Source: Chloroflexota bacterium (GTDB lineage: Bacteria > Chloroflexota > Anaerolineae > Anaerolineales > UBA4823). From it: DNA of 6,914 nucleotides. Positions 1-6,350 of this stretch are shown here, one piece after another. Position numbers and translations under genes: made by a program. The stretch is from positions 1 to 6,914 of the forward strand of contig DAOVCZ010000102.1 in the NCBI GenBank assembly GCA_030669775.1. Direction: 5' to 3'. The stretch's first letter is position 1. Each line of letters starts with the position of its first letter. The notes under the pieces are model-generated. The model was not told where the DNA came from. It saw nothing but the letters and a program-made list of their open reading frames with translations, and did no database searches.

Positions 1-704
1 ATTTCAGCTTCATTCTCATCCATCCCATCAGGTGGTTCAAGTGAAGGATTGTTGGAGACTCCCCTGCCTCCGGAAACGATCACCGCAGCATCATTCAGAC
101 TAACGCCTCTACTGCTCTCAGTGTATCCGCTCACTTTGGTAATAATATTTTCCTCAGAGATAGCTGCGGCGACTTGGCTAATACTCCCAGTCCTTGAACT
201 ATCCGGTTCAGGTGTCGAGAACGCTCTCACTCGCAAGGGGACTAACTGTGGACGAGCACTGCATACAGCTTTTGAGAGCAATTTCCCGCCGTAGACTGGT
301 CTGGTGGCAACCACGTTCCCATCCTGAAATTCCAGAGCTGTCACATCGGGAAGCACGCCTGTTTTCAAGTCAACAGCCACCATCGCTGCCAATTCCCGTC
401 CCCGGCTGGTAGTGGGGAACAAAATCACCTCAGGTTGATGTTCACCTGCCAATCCGCTTACTAGACTTGCATAAGGTTCTGCACGGAATTCTTGCAAAGT
501 TTCATCGTCGCAGAGATATACCTGATCTGCTCCATATTGGACTGCCTGTTCACCTAATTGTTGAACCTCCGAGCCAGTGATGACTGCAGTCACTCCGCCA
601 CCTAGTTGATCGGCAAGCACGCGAGCTGCACCGATAGCCTCCCAAGATGAGGAAATCGCTTCCCCTTTAAATTGATCGATATAAACCCACACTTTATCAG
701 CCAT
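1..704 (-). CDS. etfA: Electron transfer flavoprotein alpha subunit (EtfA), 3' part cut by window edge
   Basis: EtfA pairs with EtfB to form the cytoplasmic ETF heterodimer. EtfA holds the electron-transferring FAD and passes electrons between acyl-CoA dehydrogenases and a downstream acceptor. I translated 234 codons from the ATG at 704-702; family members are about 310-340 aa, so roughly the last third is outside the window. Visible are the N-terminal alpha/beta ETF domain (about 1-190; MADKVWVYIDQFKGE opening, 'PTTSRGRELA' near 97-107, 'TRPVYGGKLLSKA' near 134-146) and the start of the C-terminal FAD domain with V-S-G-G-R-G-V at 210-216. The following residues (217-234, NNPSLEPPDG...) look longer than the usual link to the next helix. 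The ATG shares one base with the etfB stop (TGATG), and an AAGGTG Shine-Dalgarno sits 5 nt upstream inside etfB, so translation is probably coupled. The identity is clear; the C-terminal half could not be checked. Confidence 0.93.
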   Translation of the reverse strand, partial: MADKVWVYIDQFKGEAISSSWEAIGAARVLADQLGGGVTAVITGSEVQQLGEQAVQYGADQVYLCDDETLQEFRAEPYASLVSGLAGEHQPEVILFPTTSRGRELAAMVAVDLKTGVLPDVTALEFQDGNVVATRPVYGGKLLSKAVCSARPQLVPLRVRAFSTPEPDSSRTGSISQVAAAISEENIITKVSGYTESSRGVSLNDAAVIVSGGRGVSNNPSLEPPDGMDENEAE

Positions 705-1483
705 CAGAGCACCTTTGTTTCTAATATTTTTTCAGCCAGTGTCTCCGCGATCTCTGCGGGAGAGCCTCCACTGATTATCTCAGTAATCACTTCCTGCTTA
801 GGCGGGTTGGAGATTTCCGGCCAACTCACAACTGGATCAGATACTTCAGCACCCAATTCCGCTACACTCCAGACTGGAATCTCAGCCCGTGAGGCTTTGC
901 GAATACCCATGAATGATGGATAACGTGGCTCAGCTATATCCTTGATCACACTGACAACAGCTGGGAGTTTTCCTTCCACAACCTGGCGCCCTTCTTCAAC
1001 CGATCTTTCGACACGAATCGAGCTGCTCACCGGATCGAGTTCTGAGATCGCGGACACTAAGGTAAGAGAGGGCCATCCCAAAACACGCGCAGTTTGCGCG
1101 GCTGTGACACCCACATCTCCATCGATCGCTTGCCTGCCAAAGAATGCCAGGTCTACATCGCCGATCTTCTGGATGGCCGCCGCCAGAACTTGTGAAGTCA
1201 CAAGGCTATCTGCATTCTCGAGCCCTGGATCAGAGATCAAGATCGCATTCCCGCATCCCATCGCCAAGGCATGCTTGAGAGCTTCTTTCGCATCCTCATC
1301 CCCGACGCTGATCACGGTAACATCTCCGCTATGAGCTTCCTGTTGCAATAATGCTGTTTCGACGGCGTATTCATCCCATGGATTGATCACCAAAGGCGCA
1401 TCCCCCCAGGTAACTTGCCCATCTTCGACTACAACCTTCGCAGCAGTGTCGGGCACTTGTTTGACGCACACTACGATTTTCAA
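704..1483 (-). CDS. etfB: Electron transfer flavoprotein beta subunit (EtfB)
   Basis: EtfB is the small ETF subunit. It carries AMP in conventional ETFs, or a second, bifurcating FAD in anaerobic ones, and docks the partner dehydrogenase. The 259-aa product is full length for the family. The opening MKIVVCVKQVPDT is the classic EtfB N-terminus, followed by 'INPWDEYAVE' at 33-42, 'GRQAIDGD' at 116-123, and a full match to the ETF-beta signature at 158-178 (V-E-R-S-V-E-E-G-R-Q ... L-P-A-V-V-S). The segment 187-202 (R-Y-P-S-F-M-G-I-R-K) is the usual post-signature loop. The start codon is TTG (1483-1481); no ATG or GTG lies in a better place, and a strong AGGAGG ribosome site sits 5 nt upstream. 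It lies 34 nt after the acyl-CoA dehydrogenase stop and overlaps etfA by one base, so the three genes look like one transcript. Confidence 0.96.
   Translation of the reverse strand: MKIVVCVKQVPDTAAKVVVEDGQVTWGDAPLVINPWDEYAVETALLQQEAHSGDVTVISVGDEDAKEALKHALAMGCGNAILISDPGLENADSLVTSQVLAAAIQKIGDVDLAFFGRQAIDGDVGVTAAQTARVLGWPSLTLVSAISELDPVSSSIRVERSVEEGRQVVEGKLPAVVSVIKDIAEPRYPSFMGIRKASRAEIPVWSVAELGAEVSDPVVSWPEISNPPKQEVITEIISGGSPAEIAETLAEKILETKVL
710..715 (-). promoter_or_regulatory. Ribosome binding site of etfA, inside etfB
   Basis: AAGGTG on the minus strand lies 5 nt before the etfA ATG and within the last codons of etfB. With the TGATG stop/start overlap it points to coupled translation, which would keep the two ETF subunits in equal amounts. 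Confidence 0.65.
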
Positions 1484-1488
1484 AGTAA

Positions 1489-1494
1489 CCTCCT
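1489..1494 (-). promoter_or_regulatory. Strong ribosome binding site of etfB
   Basis: On the minus strand the sequence reads AGGAGG-TTACT-TTG. This is a full Shine-Dalgarno hexamer with a 5-nt spacer to a TTG codon. Together with the canonical EtfB N-terminus that follows, it fixes the unusual TTG start at 1483. Confidence 0.85.
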
Positions 1495-1517
1495 ATTTAT
1501 TGTGGATTGGGTGAGAA

Positions 1518-2732
1518 TTATTGTTCTTTTTGCCAGATATCATCATCAAAGGCTGGCAATTCGCAACGCAGAGGAACATTATCTCGATATTCAAGTGCAT
1601 ATCCTGCCTGGATTAACTGGTGAATTTCACTTGTCCCCTCGTATATGACAGCCCCTTTTGCGTTGCGTAAATAACGTTCGACATCATATTCATCGCTGTA
1701 TCCATAGGCACCATGGATTTGAATCGCTTCGGATGCCGCATCAAAAGAGGCGTCAGTCGCAAACCACTTCGCCAATGAAGTTTCGCAAGTGTTGCGTATC
1801 CCCTGATTTTTCATCCAACCGGCACGTAAATACAGTAATTTAGCAGCTTCGTAGGATTGTACCATGTGGGCAATTTTCTGCTGGACAAGTTGGAATTTCC
1901 CGACCTCACGACCAAAAGCCTTTCGTTCTTGGGCATATCTTAGGCTAGCTTCAAGGCTTGCCCGGATCAAGCCAGTCGCTCCAGCTGCTACAGTATAACG
2001 ACCATTATCCAGGGAGGACATGGCAATTTTAAATCCCTCTCCTTCTTCTCCGATCCGGTTTTCAGCCGGGATCTCGACATCCTGAAATGCGATCCAACCT
2101 GTTGATCCTGCTCGGACACCTAATTTGCCATGGATGTCCCCACTCGTGACTCCATCACGATTGAGCTCAACCATAAAGGCGCTCAAACCATCATGGGGAT
2201 CAGCTGCATCTAGATCCGTTCTGGCCACGATCAAGGCGTGATCAGCCTTGGTCGCTAACGATATCCACATTTTTTCCCCGTTGATAATATATATGTCTCC
2301 GTCTCGTTTCGCAGTGCTGAGTATTGCGGCTACATCTGAACCAGCACCAGGTTCTGTCAAACCGAAACATGCGATCTTCTCACCGCGGGCTTGGGGAGCC
2401 AGAAATCTTTCTTTTTGCTCTTCGGTCCCCCACTGCAACAATGCCATGCTGTTCAGACCCATATGCACCGACATCACCACGCGTAAAGTACTATCAACGG
2501 CCTCCAACTCCTCACATGCTAAACCCAATGCGATGTAATCCATCCCCTGCCCACCGTATCGAACCGGCAGGCAGATCCCTAAAATACCGAGCTCAGCCAT
2601 GCGAGGTAAGATAAACGGTGCCATAGCTTGCTTGCGATCATATTCTTTGATGACCGGAGACACTTCTTTCTGGGCAAATCCCTTTACCATCTGCTGCACC
2701 ATACGGTGTTCATCGGTCAAAGCGAAATCCAT
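1518..2732 (-). CDS. Acyl-CoA dehydrogenase, FAD-dependent (short-chain/glutaryl type)
   Basis: This cytoplasmic flavoenzyme catalyses alpha,beta-dehydrogenation of an acyl-CoA, handing electrons to the ETF encoded just downstream. The 404-aa product has full family length. In order: an N-terminal helical domain (about 4-118), a middle beta domain with acyl-CoA dehydrogenase signature 1 at 124-136 (G-L-T-E-P-G-A-G-S-D), the FAD-contact 'EKMWIS' at 153-158, and a C-terminal helical domain with 'RKAFGR' at 270-275, 'QIHGAYGY' at 338-345 and the catalytic base in Y-E-G-T-S-E at 364-369 (E365 likely). The second signature carries Ala where Gly/Ser is usual (H-G-A-Y-G). I chose the ATG at 2732-2730 because GGAG lies 5 nt upstream; the in-frame TTG at 2762 would overlap the promoter -10 box. 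Substrate length cannot be read from sequence: butyryl-, glutaryl- or branched acyl-CoA are all possible. Confidence 0.94.
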   Translation of the reverse strand: MDFALTDEHRMVQQMVKGFAQKEVSPVIKEYDRKQAMAPFILPRMAELGILGICLPVRYGGQGMDYIALGLACEELEAVDSTLRVVMSVHMGLNSMALLQWGTEEQKERFLAPQARGEKIACFGLTEPGAGSDVAAILSTAKRDGDIYIINGEKMWISLATKADHALIVARTDLDAADPHDGLSAFMVELNRDGVTSGDIHGKLGVRAGSTGWIAFQDVEIPAENRIGEEGEGFKIAMSSLDNGRYTVAAGATGLIRASLEASLRYAQERKAFGREVGKFQLVQQKIAHMVQSYEAAKLLYLRAGWMKNQGIRNTCETSLAKWFATDASFDAASEAIQIHGAYGYSDEYDVERYLRNAKGAVIYEGTSEIHQLIQAGYALEYRDNVPLRCELPAFDDDIWQKEQ

Positions 2733-2735
2733 ATT

Positions 2736-2741
2736 TTCTCC
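2736..2741 (-). promoter_or_regulatory. Ribosome binding site of the acyl-CoA dehydrogenase
   Basis: The minus strand reads GGAGAA-AAT-ATG, so GGAG ends 5 nt before the ATG at 2732. This favours that ATG, giving the MDFALTDEHR N-terminus typical of the family, over the in-frame TTG ten codons upstream. Confidence 0.75.
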
Positions 2742-2761
2742 AATTAGAATTATTCCTGTCA

Positions 2762-2790
2762 ATTATAGCCACTCGGTAGCTGGATTACAA
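2762..2790 (-). promoter_or_regulatory. Sigma70-type promoter of the acyl-CoA dehydrogenase-etfBA operon
   Basis: On the minus strand TTGTAA (2790-2785) is followed by a 17-bp spacer and a perfect TATAAT (2767-2762). The expected transcript start is near 2755, giving a leader of about 22 nt that still contains the GGAG ribosome site. The -35 matches the consensus at 4 of 6 positions. Read by eye; no scoring was done. Confidence 0.65.
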
Positions 2791-2797
2791 CTGATAT

Positions 2798-2828
2798 TTG
2801 TCACATTTCTTCCCCAGTCGACTATAAT
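2798..2828 (+). promoter_or_regulatory. Promoter of the TPR protein gene (probably leaderless)
   Basis: TTGTCA (2798-2803, 5 of 6 to consensus) and a perfect TATAAT (2823-2828) are separated by 19 bp, slightly long. The start codon GTG at 2836 is 7 nt after the -10 box, where transcription would be expected to begin, so the mRNA may have no 5' leader. The -35 is 7 bp from the -35 of the leftward operon. Confidence 0.6.
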
Positions 2829-2835
2829 TTCTGTT

Positions 2836-4260
2836 GTGAATTATCTTGCACGTTTGCGGATCGTGATTCAGGTACTTGTTCCCCTGATTATTGTGATGCT
2901 TCTCGGGGTATCAAGCGGTTGGCGAATGATCGATCGCCAGCTTTACAGAGCCCGAAAGGCAATCGAAGCCAACGATAGTCAACAGGCTTCACTTGCCCTG
3001 GCACGAGCGGCTCAATACGCTCCCTGGAGAAAAGATTTATGGGAACAAGCCGGTATCTATGCATTGCAGGATGGCCAGCATCAAACTGCAAAATCTTACT
3101 TTTTGCGGGTTGACAATCCTGGTGATCTGTCCACCGCAGGTTTGACTGCATTAGGGGATATTGCACAATTCGAGGGTGATCTCAAGTATGCCATTCAACT
3201 GTGGGAAGAGGCGCTAACAGCTGGAAATGGGGATATCGAATTACACACACGTCTGGCAGAAGCATATCAGCAGTTCTGGGACTTAGATAAGGCCATTCCA
3301 CATTTAACAGAACTGGTCGAACTCAAACCAACCGATAGCGCCTCGATCTACCAGTTGGGCTTGATGTTGGCAGCTACACAACCTGAATCGTCGCTTGCCT
3401 ACCTTCGCCTTGCAGCCGAGTTGGACCCAGAGCTTTCCAGCAAAACCAAAGCTCTTATCCGTAATATTCGCTTTGCTCGAAACATTGACGATCCGTCTTA
3501 CTCTCTTGTATCAGCCGGTCAATCGCTAGCCTCGATAGAGGAATGGGAGCTAGCTAAGATCGCCCTTTCCAAGGCCACCCAGCTCAATCCCGAATATGCG
3601 GACGCCTGGGCGTATCTTGGGGAAGCTCTTCAACATACTGATCAGAATGGTTTAGAAGAACTCGAAAAAGCCTTATCCATTGATCCTAATTCCGTGGCTA
3701 CTAACACACTCATGGGGCTGTATTGGCAGCGTCAAGAACGATACGATCTGGCGTTGATCTATTTACAAGCTGCTGCAAAACTCGATGATCTCAATCCAGC
3801 CCTGCAGGCTGAAATTGGAAATACAATCGGACTGCAAGGAAATATATCTGCCGCAGAATCCCACTACCGACGCGCGGCTGCGCTAGCACCAAATGATTCA
3901 ACCTATTGGCGTATATTGGCCAGTTATTATATTAAATACGAGATCAAGTTACGGGAAGAAGGCTTGGCAGCTGCGAGACAGGCATTGATCCAGAATCCTG
4001 AAGATCCAGCGTCCTTAGATACAATTGCTCAAATATATCTGCTTCTCGATATCCCATTCATCGCCCAACGCTTTTTGGAACGAGCAATAGCTGCCGATGA
4101 TAATTTCGCCCCTGCGTATTTGCATCTCGGCTTGATCCATCTCTTAGAAGGAGATACTTCACAGGCTTTCCAGCAATTCTCAATCGCAAAGACTTTATCC
4201 CCCCCTGGTTCACAGACTGCAGAACAAGCCACTCGTTTTCTGGAAACATACTTTCCCTGA
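2836..4260 (+). CDS. Membrane-anchored tetratricopeptide-repeat (TPR) protein
   Basis: I do not recognise a specific named gene. The 474-aa product begins with a short positive segment (NYLARLR) and one hydrophobic helix at about 8-27, consistent with a membrane anchor or uncleaved signal, then a nearly continuous run of TPR-like helix pairs from about 32 to 455. The clearest are at 102-134 (ALGDIAQFEGDLKYAIQLWE), 136-168, 222-252, 256-286 (AWAYLGEALQ...ALSIDPN), 287-318, 321-353, 355-387, 391-421 and 425-455, many ending in the usual D/N-P turn. TPR solenoids bind other proteins; no catalytic domain is visible. The start is GTG at 2836, with no Shine-Dalgarno but a TATAAT 7 nt upstream. The frame stays open upstream to about 2599, but that part lies antisense to the dehydrogenase and before the promoter. 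The partner and role are unknown; its neighbour is a lipoprotein gene in the same direction, 70 nt on. Confidence 0.85.
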   Translation: MNYLARLRIVIQVLVPLIIVMLLGVSSGWRMIDRQLYRARKAIEANDSQQASLALARAAQYAPWRKDLWEQAGIYALQDGQHQTAKSYFLRVDNPGDLSTAGLTALGDIAQFEGDLKYAIQLWEEALTAGNGDIELHTRLAEAYQQFWDLDKAIPHLTELVELKPTDSASIYQLGLMLAATQPESSLAYLRLAAELDPELSSKTKALIRNIRFARNIDDPSYSLVSAGQSLASIEEWELAKIALSKATQLNPEYADAWAYLGEALQHTDQNGLEELEKALSIDPNSVATNTLMGLYWQRQERYDLALIYLQAAAKLDDLNPALQAEIGNTIGLQGNISAAESHYRRAAALAPNDSTYWRILASYYIKYEIKLREEGLAAARQALIQNPEDPASLDTIAQIYLLLDIPFIAQRFLERAIAADDNFAPAYLHLGLIHLLEGDTSQAFQQFSIAKTLSPPGSQTAEQATRFLETYFP

Positions 4261-4283
4261 ACTCCCAGATCAATACACTCCTA

Positions 4284-4292
4284 TGCTACAAT
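4284..4292 (+). promoter_or_regulatory. Possible extended -10 promoter of the lipoprotein gene
   Basis: TG-C-TACAAT is an extended -10 element (TGnTANNNT) in the 70-nt gap after the TPR gene. No good -35 is seen 16-18 bp upstream, as is often true of extended -10 promoters. The expected start near 4299 leaves a leader that includes the AGAAGGG ribosome site. The lipoprotein may also be read through from the TPR gene, as no terminator lies between them. Confidence 0.4.
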
Positions 4293-4320
4293 AACCACCT
4301 TTTGAATGCAATTTTTGAAG

Positions 4321-4327
4321 AGAAGGG
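4321..4327 (+). promoter_or_regulatory. Ribosome binding site of the lipoprotein gene
   Basis: AGAAGGG lies 3 nt before the ATG at 4331 and is preceded by further purines (GAAG), a reasonable Shine-Dalgarno. This contrasts with the genes on either side, which have none. Confidence 0.55.
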
Positions 4328-4330
4328 CTT

Positions 4331-4981
4331 ATGCTGCGTTCTGTTCTCCTGGTTACTTTACTAATGGCGCTGTTATCAGCCTGCCAGGTATCTTCCCTGA
4401 CCTCTATCTTCTTTGATACACCCTCAGGAACAGTATTATTTCAGGATGATTTCACCGATCCATCGAGTGGTTGGGAGAATCTCACTAACGATCAATTTGG
4501 CACCCTGGATTTCTTCGATGGTTATTACCGCATCCAGGTTCTGGGAGAACAACAAATGCTTTGGGCGGGTCCAGGTATGAACTTTGTCGATGTGCGCCTG
4601 GAAGCAGATATGATTAAAGTGATCGGTTCCTCGGACGATATCTTTGGATTGATTTGTAGAGCAACGGATCCATACAATTTTTATTTCTTCGTTATCAGCA
4701 GCGATGGTTATTATGGTATTGGAAAAATGATCGATGGCGTGCAATCGATGATCGATACAAGAGGAATGCTTCCTAGTGAGGTTATATCGCAAGGAATGAC
4801 GGGAAATCATCTCCGCGCTGATTGCATCGGTGATCACCTGGAATTCAGCGTCAACGGTCAACTGCTTGCTAGAGTAAAAGATTTTGATCTGGCCAATGGA
4901 GATGTCGGTTTGTTGGCAGGCACTTTTGACGCCTCCGAAAATGTGATTCTTTTCGATAATTTCTCGGTAATAAATCCTTAA
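4331..4981 (+). CDS. Secreted lipoprotein with a predicted LamG/concanavalin-like beta-sandwich domain
   Basis: The 216-aa product starts with a type II (lipoprotein) signal peptide: MLRS, a hydrophobic core, and a lipobox L-S-A-C with the lipidated Cys at 18. The mature part, from about 36, opens 'LFQDDFTDPSSGW' and ends 'ILFDNFSVINP'. This opening and 'F-D-N-F' closing, with 'GDVGLLAGTF' at 190-199, are the shape of small beta-sandwich domains of the LamG/DUF1080-like kind that bind carbohydrate or other ligands; no catalytic residues can be named. C109 and C165 are the only Cys in the domain and could form a disulfide outside the membrane. The protein should sit on the outer face of the cytoplasmic membrane. 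It may work with the TPR protein encoded just before it, but that rests on position only. The exact function is unknown. Confidence 0.85.
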   Translation: MLRSVLLVTLLMALLSACQVSSLTSIFFDTPSGTVLFQDDFTDPSSGWENLTNDQFGTLDFFDGYYRIQVLGEQQMLWAGPGMNFVDVRLEADMIKVIGSSDDIFGLICRATDPYNFYFFVISSDGYYGIGKMIDGVQSMIDTRGMLPSEVISQGMTGNHLRADCIGDHLEFSVNGQLLARVKDFDLANGDVGLLAGTFDASENVILFDNFSVINP

Positions 4982-4984
4982 TCC

Positions 4985-5012
4985 TTGCCATCAATTTCAA
5001 GTTAATTATCTT
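4985..5012 (+). promoter_or_regulatory. Weak candidate promoter before mtaB
   Basis: TTGCCA (4985-4990, 5 of 6 to consensus) and TATCTT (5007-5012, 4 of 6) are 16 bp apart in the 40-nt gap between the lipoprotein stop and mtaB. If used, transcription would start only a few bases before the ATG at 5022, giving an almost leaderless transcript. The -10 is poor, so this is tentative. Confidence 0.3.
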
Positions 5013-5021
5013 TTGTTAGCA

Positions 5022-6350
5022 ATGAAGATTTATCTCGACTCGATCGGCTGCCGGCTAAATCAAAGTGAAATTGAGATCTATGCTAGGCAATTCCGCGCGG
5101 CAGGTCACACGCTTGTACCCACTGCAAGTGAAGCAGATTTGGCGGTGATCAACACCTGCACAGTTACCAATGCGGCAGATTCAGATTCGAGGGGGAAAAT
5201 CCGCCAGGTGGTACGTGCCGGGACAGAACAGGTTGTGGTCACCGGATGCTGGTCAACATTAAATCCAGATATTGCGGCACAACTTCCTGGGGTAAACCAG
5301 GTCATACCCAATGTGAATAAAGCTCATTTAGTACCAAACTTGCTGCTAATCCCGGAAGAGAATTTTGAACTCGAACCAATAGCCAGAGAACCGATCCCTG
5401 GTTCACGCCTGCGAACACGCGCCTTCATCAAAGTCCAGGATGGGTGTGATAACCGCTGTACTTTCTGTGTAACCACTATCGCCCGAGGTTCAGGTAAAAG
5501 TCGATCGATCAAAGATATACTAAATGATATACATGCCGCGATTAACAGCGATAAAGCTGGTGACAATGCAGCAAAAGAGATCGTTCTGACTGGTGTTCAT
5601 TTGGGATCGTGGGGTCAGGATCTTTCGAAAGCCCGAAATATTTCCTATCTGGTTCAAACGATTCTTAAGGAGACTGATGTCCCACGTTTACGATTATCTT
5701 CTCTCGAGCCCTGGGACCTAGGTGAGGGTTTTTTCTCTTTATGGGAAAACCCCCGTCTTTGCCGCCACCTCCATCTACCTTTACAATCAGGATCAGCAAC
5801 CGTCCTGAGGAAAATGGCCCGCAAAACCACACCAGAAGCCTATGCAAAATTAGTAACAGCTGCTCGCACAGTCTGCCCAAACATCGCCATTACGACAGAT
5901 TTGATCGCTGGATTCCCAGGCGAAACTGATCGTGAATTTTCAGAAACTGTGGATTTTGTTCGTGAAATGTCCTTTACTGGTGGACATGTGTTCACATACT
6001 CTGCGCGACCTGGCACCGCCGCAGCTGAGATGCTCGATCAGGTACCCTTCAAACTGCGTAAAACGCGAAATGCCGAACTTCGCAATATCCTGGCAGACTC
6101 TGGTCAAAAATACCAGCAACATTTCCTCAATCAAACCATTCCTGTGTTGTGGGAGAGCGTGACTGAGATAGATTCCAAATCCTGGCACCTTCGCGGTCTA
6201 ACCGATAATTATTTGCGCGTGAACACCCGAGCCTCGAACAATTTCTGGAACCAAATCACACCCGTACATTTGACAGAAATTGGCGACAACGGTCTGGTTG
6301 GTGAAATTCAAGAAACCAAATCCTATGGATCCAAACTGCATATTTTGTAA
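5022..6350 (+). CDS. mtaB: tRNA threonylcarbamoyladenosine (t6A37) methylthiotransferase, MtaB family
   Basis: MtaB converts t6A at position 37 of ANN-decoding tRNAs to ms2t6A, using two [4Fe-4S] clusters and S-adenosylmethionine. The 442-aa product has the full family layout: an N-terminal UPF0004/methylthiotransferase domain with cluster cysteines C10 (S-I-G-C-R-L-N-Q-S-E), C46 (I-N-T-C-T-V-T) and C76 (V-T-G-C); a radical SAM domain with C-x3-C-x2-C at C142, C146, C149 (D-G-C-D-N-R-C-T-F-C); 'LPLQSGS' at 252-258; 'TDLIAGFPGE' at 292-301; and a C-terminal TRAM RNA-binding domain from about 367. The 'GC(R/K)xNQxE' start and the absence of MiaB-type features favour MtaB over MiaB or RimO, and the HIT/yqeY neighbours agree. 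I use the ATG at 5022; a TTG three codons earlier is possible. No Shine-Dalgarno is seen. Confidence 0.9.
   Translation: MKIYLDSIGCRLNQSEIEIYARQFRAAGHTLVPTASEADLAVINTCTVTNAADSDSRGKIRQVVRAGTEQVVVTGCWSTLNPDIAAQLPGVNQVIPNVNKAHLVPNLLLIPEENFELEPIAREPIPGSRLRTRAFIKVQDGCDNRCTFCVTTIARGSGKSRSIKDILNDIHAAINSDKAGDNAAKEIVLTGVHLGSWGQDLSKARNISYLVQTILKETDVPRLRLSSLEPWDLGEGFFSLWENPRLCRHLHLPLQSGSATVLRKMARKTTPEAYAKLVTAARTVCPNIAITTDLIAGFPGETDREFSETVDFVREMSFTGGHVFTYSARPGTAAAEMLDQVPFKLRKTRNAELRNILADSGQKYQQHFLNQTIPVLWESVTEIDSKSWHLRGLTDNYLRVNTRASNNFWNQITPVHLTEIGDNGLVGEIQETKSYGSKLHIL

Noticed and set aside
942..1334. 130-codon plus-strand open frame
   Set aside because: It is opposite etfB, which has full-length family motifs; the translated product is Ser/Thr/Ala-rich without any recognisable pattern.
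2733..2762. TTG start ten codons upstream for the acyl-CoA dehydrogenase
   Set aside because: The codon touches the -10 TATAAT of its own promoter and has no ribosome site, while the ATG at 2732 has GGAG and gives the usual family N-terminus.
2599..2835. Upstream extension of the TPR reading frame by 79 codons
   Set aside because: It lies antisense to the dehydrogenase N-terminal region, runs through both promoters, and would place the hydrophobic anchor in the middle of the protein. The GTG at 2836 right after TATAAT and just before the anchor is a better start.
4436..4861. 141-codon minus-strand open frame
   Set aside because: It is the complement of the lipoprotein gene, which has a signal peptide, lipobox and ribosome site; the antisense product resembles nothing.
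5726..5752. Inverted repeat GGGTTTT-N13-AAAACCC resembling a terminator stem
   Set aside because: It lies inside the conserved radical SAM part of mtaB, has no following U-run, and is probably chance.
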